Origin: Lingula anatina
Taxonomy: Eukaryota; Brachiopoda; Lingulata; Lingulida; Lingulidae
Reading direction: 5' to 3'
NCBI RefSeq assembly: GCF_001039355.2
Contig: NW_019774023.1
Span: 1-26,005, forward strand
DNA length: 26,005 nucleotides
Under the pieces are notes generated by a model that did no database searches, was not told the origin of the DNA, and saw only the letters and a program-made list of their open reading frames with translations. The translations under genes and the position numbers were made by a program. Within the stretch, counting starts at the first letter, position 1. Every line of letters begins with the position of its first letter. Shown in pieces: positions 1-11,030 of the stretch.

Positions 1-323
1 TTTACAAAACCAGAATTTGTTTGTTGAGGTACCAGTATTGTCACACACATTCAGATTGTAGTATGCAAGAAATAAAAAGGACAAATTTCATCTGAAAGGT
101 CAAAGATCCTCACAGTGTAATATTAAGAAGTGGTAAGTTCACTTTCGTGTTATAAACATTTTATGATAAGCTTAATATCAAAAGCCATGCAGTTTAGCAT
201 TCATATAGAACTCAATTTAGTTTAGAAATTTGGTTTAGAAATGCTTGTAATTTATATTTCATATCTTTTATGTCTTTTATATTTGTTTTATTTAAATTAA
301 TGTAATAATATCAATGCTTTCAG
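1..323 (+). other. Intron upstream of the first visible B4GALT7 exon
   Basis: AT-rich intronic sequence ends in the acceptor TTTCAG at about 318-323. I see no coding signal or repeat of note. The following introns (408-1220 and 1326-2241) are also plain, apart from the CA microsatellite in the second. Confidence 0.7.
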
Positions 324-2168
324 GTAAATGGATTATCAAATCGATACTGGGGCTGGGGTAGAGAAGATGATGAGTTTTATGTTCGCATTAAGCAAGCCAA
401 GTTAAATGTAAGTGCAATAAAATTGCTCAGATTGTTGACCGGAGATAACATTTGTCATGCTCACTGGGTAAATATTAAGAAGGAATATTGCTTCACTATA
501 CATTGTTAATTAAATGGTTTTATATTTATTGTCAGTAGGGTGTCTTAGGATAAGGAAAAATACTTGCTATTTAGCAGATTTATTTTTCAGAATGTAGACC
601 CATTTACGTAAAACATAGTGTACATCTATATGTAGTAAGCACTAATAACTTTTTTCTGTGGGTTTTTTTTTTCTTGAATGCAGTTTGTATGTAAAAGTTA
701 CTGTCAAGTATTATGATTATACAATCCTTTTTCCACCTCAAACTTGTTTCCAGGCATACTCATCAAGCATACAATTTTTCTAAAGAGGATTATTTTGTAC
801 CTAATGTGCATGCATAGTTGCGTATGTTCTCTAATAGTCAGTTAACCACCCGTATTTAACAAAAGAATGTAGGTGTCATCAAGATAATCATGATATGTAT
901 TGATCAAGTTGATCAAAGCATGTAGCCCAGCTTCATTATCTTAACATCTCAGGTAGACTGTTACCAGATTAATATCAGAAATTATGATAGCAATGGCTTA
1001 ACAAAGGACAGGCGAAGCTCAATATGTTAATCTCAGGTAGCAATCAAAAAGATGATCACCTCACCTGGGGGAATCTACCCCCACAGCATACTTTGAATTT
1101 AACTTTAAAATTATAACCATTACTTTAGAAAAAAAAAATGCTGGGTTTTGGTTAAAAAGTTAACCACTGCTTGTGATTTAAACCATGAACTGTCTGTATC
1201 TAAATTTGGTTAATTTTCAGATTTTTAGACCAGCCAACTTCACAACTGGTTATCATACATTCAAGCATATACATGACAGGAAAAAGAGGAAACGAGATAT
1301 GAAGAAGACACCTGATCAGAAAGAGGTAATTTTACATCCATTAGCAATTAACAGCAAGTTTTACTTGAAATCAAGCACCCACTTCCAAAGCATGTGACCA
1401 AATTAGCTGAAATTAGTTTGAAAACAAGTGCCCAGGATCCAAAGAATTGATGGATGAACAGTGTAAGATGTCTACAAGCTCTAAATTTTTTCATCTTGCC
1501 AAAATGTGTCATTTCACATAATATTATTCAAAAATATTCTTAACTGAGGTATAATTTTACTTTTGTGAACTTCTTTTCAATCCAGCTTCTTCAGTTTGGG
1601 TACACAATCTTAATTAAAATATGTTATAGGATACATGTACTATAAAAAGCAATATAACTTTGAACAAAGTACTGCCTCAAATGTGACTGGTCAAATGTAA
1701 CTAGTGATCAAATTGACCATTCTTTTTTTATTTGAAAATGACTTATTGCATACTTGACATTTGAAAATGCTTCACTTGAAATGGCAAAAATTAGAAATCA
1801 AGAGCTTGAAATGGATTTGGGGATTGATGATTGATACATCATTGTATATCCTACTGAAAAAGTGAAAATTGAAATTTCCAGAAAAATTGATATTTTGCTT
1901 TATGAAGGCCTAATTTGCATTGCAAACCTTTAATTATTTTTTCATGTTAGATGCAGGGGAGGATCCAGAGATATTTTGTGACAGGCTTCCAATTTATCTT
2001 TATTGATCCACCCTCCCCTTTTGACCGTCTTCCGACAGAAAAAAATAGATACCGTCAATGTAAACATGAAAATCTGACTGTCTTCCGGAAGACCCAGAAG
2101 ACGGCCTAAATCCACCCAAATCATTATTATGAAAGCAGGGTATACTCCCCCCCCAAAAAAACACATAC

Positions 2169-2202
<34 letters not shown>

Positions 2203-2436
2203 TCAGACAGCCTGTGATCTTCAGATGTTTTACATTTCCAGACTGCCAGACACAGGGACTATGAGACAGGAGTGAACAATGTGCAATATGAAGTTGATAG
2301 CATCAGGTATATGGAGGTGGATGGGTCCCCATTCACTGTAGTCAATGTGGTGCTGATCTGTGACCTGACTGTCACTCCCTGGTGTGAGCCACTTGACGTC
2401 CAGGCCAACTCTTTAAAAAGGAAATCTGTTGGGTGA
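324..2436 (+). CDS. B4GALT7: Beta-1,4-galactosyltransferase 7, C-terminal exons (partial gene)
   Basis: This Golgi enzyme (family knowledge) adds the first galactose to xylose in the glycosaminoglycan-protein linker of proteoglycans, using UDP-galactose and Mn2+. Three exons are visible: 324-407, 1221-1325 and 2242-2436. All are phase 0 with GT/AG borders, and together they encode 127 residues ending at TGA 2434-2436. Exon 1 carries the family signature [11 protein letters not shown], the acceptor and catalytic loop. Exon 2 has the [12 protein letters not shown] stretch, whose HxH is the metal-binding pair. Exon 3 ends in the conserved CDLTVTPWC block, then about 15 extra residues ([16 protein letters not shown]) beyond the cysteine where I recall the human protein stopping. 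The transmembrane stem and the DxD motif must lie upstream of the window. The gene converges on the BTBD16-like gene. Identification is very secure. Confidence 0.95.
2172..2200. repeat. (CA)n microsatellite
   Basis: About 14 uninterrupted CA units lie some 40 bases before the acceptor of the last B4GALT7 exon, preceded by a C8A7 run near 2146-2161. Its length is likely polymorphic. Confidence 0.95.
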
Positions 2437-5400
2437 TTATTTAACAGGTTTCTAAAACAAAGCCAATCCCTGCCTATTCCATTAATGATATCATTATGTT
2501 TGAATGTCATGTCCAATTTCTTGCTTGTTACATTTTTCTTGTCATATGGTGCTGGATTTACAATGATTAAAAATCATGTATTCTGTGAAATAATACCCCT
2601 TAGGAGGTAAGCATACTTTTATTGGAAAAGGCCATCAGTAATCATTAGCAATCAGTATTGCAAATCAACTTAATGATTGGAACTTGGATTTAGGATAACT
2701 ATCCCATTAGCTGATCTATATGTAATAGGAATATTATTTTCACCAAAGGGGCCATCTCTTTACTGGAAACAAGCAATTATGAAAGGGCACTTATCTATAG
2801 ATAGATTTAAAGCATGAACCTTTTTTCTGAGTACATGTTATTGAACTAATATTTTTTCTTGTATGTAGCACCATTGGTTATTGAAATCTTTATGGTGTTT
2901 ATTTAATATGCACCCTTATTATATAACATTTATTTTATAAAGCTGTTTGATTATGAAAAGTTTGAAATTAAGATTGGCAATTTATTTCATAATTAAGAGG
3001 CAATATAGTAATTATTTATTTAAAAACTGTAGGAAGACTAAACTCTGTTTATGCATTGTTTAAGTGATTGATAATAGACATTTTGATTTCATTCTTGAGG
3101 GGATTCATGGGTAATTATACTTATGACAGTGCTTAAGCAAATGCATGTATAGAAATGACTATTAGTTAGCTTTCCTCAAGAGGGCTTTTACAAACAACCT
3201 CTGCATTTCACTAGAGTTAGATCAATAGTTTAGGGCAATGGAGTTGTACAAAACATCATCGTTTTCATGCTTTTGCAAGTATTTACTGTTCTTTATTGTT
3301 TTCTTCATTTACGTGACCTGTTATTTGTATGTTATTTTGCTGTCACAGTTCCTCTGATTGGGTGGAAGATGCTTTTGTAGAATAAAGGCAGTATCTTGAT
3401 ATTGATAAAATTATCCAAGTTTATCAACTATAGGTGTTTTTACATCAGTTCTTCTGTAGAGTGGTTGACATCAATAGATAACCAGGTAACATAGTGACCC
3501 CCAGTTACAACTATTTAATCCTTTGTTCAGTAATCTTTTGACATTTATTTTTGACCTGTTTCTGGTCCAGGTCAGAGTTGATGTGAACAGGTCTTGAGTA
3601 TGTTGGTATAATTTTTATTACTACAATATTTCAGATGTGTAAGTAATGTGTTAGTAATGTTTCTTAGGATATATATATATATATATATAATTGTCGTTTT
3701 TTTAATGAAGTACTTAATACATGGAAAACTAGTTGAAAACTGTTTCTAGCTTCCCAAATGTCCGTACATAAAGTTGATTACAACACCTGTAGTTGAAATT
3801 TTATTTTAAGTATTTTTGTGTTAAGAAATAATAAGTGTTGAAAAGTTCCTGGGTAACTAATTTATACTTAATGGAGGGATTTAAACTTTTTGATTAATTG
3901 ATATCAACCACTTAAAGAGATTGAATAAGCTGTGATAAAAAAAGCTCCTAAGACTCGTAAAAGCTTGTTCAATGAGGCAACTAACATAATCACCAGATAG
4001 AGATCTTCCAGAATGCAAAAGTCACTTGGAAGACAAACCATGCTGGCGTACCATTGGACCAACTTTCCCACCTGATTGGCAGATGTAATGATATTTAATG
4101 ATATTTAATGTAGTAAGTCTATGCTAGATAAACAGTGAGATTGTTTAAGTGATCTTACAGTTGTAGCAACCACCTTAGAGTCTGAAAAGATGAATTAAGT
4201 GATCAGCATCCAAATGGATTTTTTTCAACATACATTCTCCTTTTTTGTTCAAATTGTGAAATCTGTTAAAATGCACAATTGTTCAAGAAGACATTATTTT
4301 GGGTGCTGTGCATGATGTGTGCATATTTGTAAGCTTTGCTGTCTTTTAATCATAATGCTAAATATTCCATGTTATGATTGTAGTGTATAGAATGTGATTA
4401 TAAATTAATAATGGCCAGTATTTAAGTCATATAAAGATAATGGTCCCAGAAATAACTTCTACTTTGTATGTTAATATTACACAGCCATGCACCCAGCTTG
4501 GATAAGCTTGATCATCAATATTTCCTGGTTAGATGCTTTTGTTTATTATTGTTTTCTCACAGATAAGAATATTTAAAGTATTAAAAATTAAAGAATAATG
4601 AATATTTTTAATCAATGTGCTGTATGTTTTATTATTTTATTAATTGTTTCATATTGAGTCTAGTAAGATCACAGTAGTGTCGCAATAACAATAGCTTTCA
4701 CACTTAACAGACACAAAAGACACTTGTTTATGAAATGTCAGACTTCTACAAATGTGAGACACGGATGGATGAAAATAGTTTTGAAGAAATGACTACAACA
4801 AATTTTGCATCAATTCCATGGTTCAATTCAAGGAAATTGGAGGAAGCAAAGTGCTTGTCATGATCTGTGCTTATTGCAGATATCTGTAAAGCAATTTTTA
4901 CAATGCATATTGAAACAAATACAACAAAGGTCCTTTGTTCTATATTTTAAATGGAAAAGAATTTAAATAAGAAAAAAGTGCGCTGTAAAACAAAAATTCA
5001 AATGCTGTGAAAGCTGTTACAGTTTACAATATATACAAAATACACTTGGCATAACAATAATAAGATTAGATTCAACATTTGGCACAATTTACAAATACCA
5101 CAGTACTTATTAGTAACTTTGTTATCTTACTACACATTATCTTTCTGCAGCCCTTAGTTTTTAGACATTTTCTTCATGATTTGTATAACATGTTAAACAA
5201 AAAGTACTTGTTGACCATTTTAGCAACCTCTAGTACAATTTTAATTCACAATATTTTTAAACTTCCAAAATATGTTTTTGTTCAGGGATATTAATAATGC
5301 AATTCAATCACAGATCCCAAGCACCTGCTAGTAAATATAGTCATACCCAATGAGGTTAGTGTATCTTCATGTTTATAATACATACATACATGTAAAAACC

Positions 5401-5770
5401 ATGCTGCAGTTGGAAAGCAAGGCTACCAACTGCATCAGTCCTCACTCCTTCCACAAAAAACCCATAAAAATAAAGCATCAGCTTTGCAATTCTTCTTTAT
5501 ATGAAATCATCACAGTGGTATGATAATTATAGTTGAGCAAAATATTCTAGTTTCCAATACTGCCATGTATTGCTTAATGTTTATGTTGTATGTAATACTG
5601 TTTACTGCCAGAAGTTTAATATTATCCAGTCTATGTGCAATGTGTCCTTTGAAAAAGAGAGACAAATGGCCAAGGAAATTTACATTCTATCAGTGGAAGT
5701 GTGTATCATGATTTATAGTTCAGTTATCTTCAAATTATTATTAATATCTTTATCAAACGCAGTGGGAGTT
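2437..5770. other. Intergenic or 3'UTR region between two convergent genes
   Basis: This holds the B4GALT7 3'UTR and gene-poor AT-rich DNA. Candidate plus-strand polyadenylation signals are ATTAAA at 2566-2571 and AATAAA at 3381-3386. A short (AT)n tract lies at about 3669-3689. The open frames here, for example 5079-5294 and 5520-5711, are short and AT-driven and lack any recognisable protein motif. A minus-strand ATTAAA at 5615-5620 could serve the BTBD16-like gene, whose stop is at 5771. Confidence 0.6.
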
Positions 5771-8700
5771 TTATGAAGGTGGGAATATCAAGGCAAAGCT
5801 CACAAAGATTGGTTTGACCAGGTTATCCACTGTCATGACCTGAAATATAGAAGAACAAAAATCAGTGACTGGAAAACCAGGCAAAAAAAAAAATTGTTTA
5901 CAAAATCAAGTGTAGGAAGCACATGCAATTCAAATGAAGTTCTTCCACAGATCTATTAAATTTGTAATAAGAAAGGGCATGATCTTTTTGGTGACATACC
6001 TCGCTCCTGCTGGTCTTGTCTCCAAGCCCAAACCTCTGTGTAAGAGGTCCTGTGGTATACAGCTCCTGCTCGCCATCATGTACTGTCTGCACCATTATTT
6101 TGTACTTGACGTCTCTGTCTGGACGCATGGAGAAAGTTGCACGCTCACACTGACGGAAAGTCAGGGTAGGGTCAGTGGGTTTTAGACGCTGAAACATCAA
6201 AGTTAACATTTTATCAGTATTGTATACTAATATATTAATGCAAAAACACTATTTCTTTTTAGTTTTAATAAATATTTACAAGTGTCATGTTATGTTGTTT
6301 TAGAGCTGAAATTGTGAACATGCTCGCATATTTTACCATTTAAGCATTACCATGAGATATGACAAACAGATGGATTTTGTAATGAGAATGATTGTTGCCC
6401 TAATGCTGATGCATAATCACCTGCATGTAAAAGCTGTATGTCCCCCTCTTGCTGGTTCTGACAGCTTTGATCTCGAAATGAAAACCATGGAGGGAGAACA
6501 CCTCAGAGTGGTAAGGAGGCTCCTGGAAGTCCAAAAGCAGAATCGACTTTAATTAGACCCAAAATAGCATTCATAAGACAAAAATAGAAAATGAATGAAT
6601 GAAAGGATGCCAATTTCTATTGTGTAGAGAAAAGGATGATGAAAATATATTTGAGCTGCATGATAATTCCCTTGGTTTATGTGCTAAGGCAATTATTAAA
6701 TGTTTTTCAAGCAGGGGCATTGGCAAAATGCAGTAATTAAACTTCTCATTACTGCAAATAACAACAAACTAGCTTCCTCAACTCACATCATCCACTATGA
6801 AACCCTGTCTAATTGCTGCAGCATTGAAATTGGTCATCAGCGTCATATCCCCTCCTCCATGAAGCTACAGAAATAGAAGAAAAACCAATCAGGTATTATA
6901 GTTATATCAGTTAATATACACATCGGACATGGAATACAACTAAAAGATGCTGCCTTGAATTAATTTTCAACAAATAATAATTGCATTTTTCAATAAACTG
7001 ACAGGTCTTTTTGTGCATAGTTTTCTTAAATCATTTTATAAATTAACCATATAAAAATGAAATTGAAATTATTAATTTCAAGTAGAACTATATGCTACAA
7101 AGGATACAGCATACATTAAAAAAATATCTTTAATTAGCAACAATTATTATTGCAATGGGTAAAAAAAGATAAACTGCATGACTGCTGTGTGATTATTTTA
7201 TATACTGCCCAAATGAAAGCAATCCAAAGCATATTTTTNGCCGGCGGAGCCGGTGGAACGATCCGGACGAGACCGAAACCATGTGTACCGCCAGCGCTAA
7301 CGCTGGTGGTACAATTATATGCTACAAAGGATACAGCATACAGTTTACAAAACTATCTTTAATGAGCAACTATTATTGCTGCAGTTTTCTTTTTATTGAG
7401 GAATGCTATTGCAATGGGTATAAAAAGATAAACTACACGATTGCTGTGTGATTATTTTAATATACTGCCCAAATGAAAGCAATCCAAAGCATATTTTTCT
7501 TACAGCTTGATAGTGCTGAGCTAGGATGTGAACAATCCAACTCTGTGGCAAGATGTTCATCTGCTGAATATCTTGAATGTGGCTACCTGGAAAAAAGTTG
7601 TAAATTTATAACCAAAGGCTGAAAACTTTCACAGACAGCATTTCACTTTTTTTCATCTTTGTTCAATAAATATCTACATCATACTTTTTATAAAGAAAAT
7701 TGTTTTCAAATATGTGAGCTTTATTAATGATAACCATATCCATAAGGAGTATCATACCCTTGGAATGTAAAAATGTGAAATGTATGTAAAAATGAAAAGC
7801 TACTTACTATCAATTATACCATGAAGTCTTAGTGTTTGGAACAGTGGAGCATAGGCTTGACCTTCTTCCCTCTCCAGTAAAGAGCTGTTTTTGGGCAAAC
7901 TTGAATATAAAGAAGATTTGTTAGTAGACTGATCAATATAATTTTTCAGCTATGTAACACCAAATTATAATATATATTTTAAAAATAAATATTGTTCATA
8001 GGAGTCAACATAATGTAACATACACATATACCTGTCTTTTTAGTGATAAAACTGTTTCATGGTAGGTAGTGTTTTGATTCCTAAACTATTTTGTACAAAA
8101 TTATAAATAATCTTAAGTACATCTAGAAATCCATAAACATTCATTTGAATATATGATTTCTATTTTTGATTAAAAGATGGTTAAAAGAGCTGCAGCAGCC
8201 AGTACCAGTTACCTGTTAAAATATGCCAGTACAGAGCTGTGTGAGGGCATCAGCTGTATTTGAGGGTTCATCTGCAGAAAGACCCAGTATGCCAGCACCT
8301 TGTACAGTGAGTATTCATTGAATGTGAACAACCTGAAACAAAGATCAATAAAGGCTTTGTAATTAAAAAAAAAGAAATGTTCATTGAAGTAGAGAGAGAT
8401 TTGCACCTCATACTGCAATTTTTTTATCCTGGTCTACTCTTTGGTGTTACCTAAGATACTCAATTTTGTTTTTTTTTTGTGTGCAGTGCAATATGTTACC
8501 TGCTGGACTTGAGAATTTTCTGAAGCACATCCATGGGTAAGTCTCTGAGCTGTATCTGTGTGGACAGTTGGGGGATAAGGTTACATTCCAACCACCTCTC
8601 ACATGATGTTGCCACCTCATGTTGTTTATACTAGAAAAAATACACAAATTAATTTATTTGTTGAATAAATGCTTATTTGTCTATTTTTTCAGATCATTAT

Positions 8701-10998
8701 AAAAATACCAGCTTTATAAGTACCTGTGCATTTGTTTTTACAAAAATGTTCCTGTTTGTATCACACACACAGGATGTTTAAATTCTTTTCACATTTTATG
8801 GGTTTACATATCCCAAATATTAATTCTTATCGATGCATAGATATAAAAATGTTTGTTTAATAACAAAAAAAGTTTTTTTTACAAGCCAATATAATAAGAT
8901 GCCAGCATGAAGATGTAAAACAAACCTTGACTGCAGCTTGGTAAAAACTACACACTGTTCTGCTTCGGATAGAGCGCATCATGATTCGTGCACACCTGAG
9001 CATAAAAGACAACAGCGGTGACTAAAATAACAAACATTTAAAGAATGCGAGACAGTATTAACTGACTCAAAACTAATTTCTCAATTTCATGAAACCTGAG
9101 TTTTTGAAAAACTGTGCAAAATAAGGCAACGTCATCATGTGTGCACAAAAGAGTAACAAACTGTAGGGAATTACTTCTTAGATTTCTTTATTAATTAAAA
9201 AATCATGAACAATTTTAAGTCAATTTACAAGATGTATTTACAGGTGGCAATTGTATTCATCACAAAAAACAAGCTGCTCCCTGTACCCACTTACCCGTTT
9301 TCCAAATGTTTAAACTTGAGATGGTAAGCCACTGCCAGGACTCCCACCACATCCACCACTTCCACCTCTGTCTCATCATGATACAGGTTACCCAAGGCAA
9401 CTGCTATAGCTGGTATGATCCAAATGATAAATGAATTATATTAATAATATGGAACAACTTTAACATATTAGGTTATCTATCAGTATTGTACCTCGAAAAT
9501 AATAAAATCTTAACAGAGTATCATTCTTTCTGCTGGTAAATTGAGCACACAACAACATACACAATGTCATTCTCCTTTTCAATAAAGGGATCAAAATTTC
9601 TAAATAGATCTTGATTATGATGAAACTTACAATGTTTAGTTATCACTGGGTCTTTGAGGTCTAAAGTGATGACTGTCATGTTTGCCATGCAGCGAGCAGA
9701 CGTATGTGCTGGGTGATCTAAACCACGTCTCTCCTTGCCTAACTCTGCCTCGTCTTTCACCTCAACCTTATTTAAACGACTGGAGATCTCACGGTATTCA
9801 TTACTGTAGATGTGACTGCGGTTAATGTAATTGTCCAGGGTTTCAGAGGCCTTGTTCTTGTAGTAATAGCGAGGACAGGGGTTGTCAGCATAGTTAAGCA
9901 GACTGGACAAAGTTTCAGATTTCTGTAAAAATGGTCGATGTAATTCCCAATCCATGCCAGCGCAATGCAAAAGCACATCTGAAATGTGATGTGGTGAGAT
10001 GAGATAAACGTATATTGTTTTAGGATACCTTGTAATTTATCAATATCAATTATCGTAAAGTTGTCGGCATTACGGCAAGAAACAGGTACATGTATATATG
10101 ATGATATATTTAACAAATTGTTTACTGATGTCTGTATTCAATACCCTAATTTTTCATTTAGGGTGTGCATAACTTTAATATATTAAGAATCATTATCTGT
10201 ACATTGACATTAAAAATCAAAATTTAATTTCTTCTGAAAACTAATCCAAATACTGATTATAAAATATGTTGTCCTTTTTTAAGAGTTTTGAGCATGCGTA
10301 CTATCTGACCAGTGCATTCTAGGTATACCATACCTGGCCCAGTAGGGTAAGTTGTTCTCTTTGAGTGATAGTGAAACACATCCATGGGCTTAGCTGGCCT
10401 GGCACGGGATGGCACAAAGGTTGGGATAGGAGGTATTCTACAAGGTGGAACATCAAGTTCAACATAAATATAACTAAAAAATATTCTCGGTGGAAGTTGC
10501 CTTTGATGGTGCTTTGTGTTTATATTATAACAACAATCACTGTCAAATAATGATAATAAATAAATGAAAAATAATATAAATTAATAGTAGTTCTAGCATG
10601 GAAAAAAACAAATCTTATCAGTAATCTCTAATATGTGGTATTTCAACAGATAAAAATGTAAACTATATGGTTAGGTTTACTTCTTTACTATTACTTGTAA
10701 ATGAAAATATCATTAAAAAATAATATTTAACAAAGAAAACAAACTAAGAATAGTGAGCTGCCTACCCAGCATATTTAGGTTTAGGCTGTGCACTGTAGGG
10801 GGGAGATGGACACTGAGGTAACATACTGCTGGCTACAGGACGATCTCCACCAGTTGTGGTCCTTGGCCTCATATCTGCCAGGGGAAACTTATATGGCTTC
10901 TCCATGTCTAAGTTAATGGACTGGTGAGGGTTTTCAGCTAAATATTACAATAAAAAGTTAAATATATTGTGGTTTCTTTTATTTAAATGATGCAAAAA

Positions 10999-11030
<32 letters not shown>

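Noticed and set aside
6352-6552. Plus-strand open frames at 5934-6185, 6352-6552, 10365-10550 and 11567-11749.
   Set aside because: These lie opposite, or largely overlap, confirmed minus-strand BTBD16-like exons and are shadows.
10036-10086. Possible extra mini-exon of the BTBD16-like gene (frame reading NADNFTIIDIDKLQ with donor GTATCC).
   Set aside because: Its exit phase fits, but no AG acceptor precedes it at a sensible distance, and direct joining of exons 10334-10437 and 9631-9978 already gives an in-phase Asp codon.
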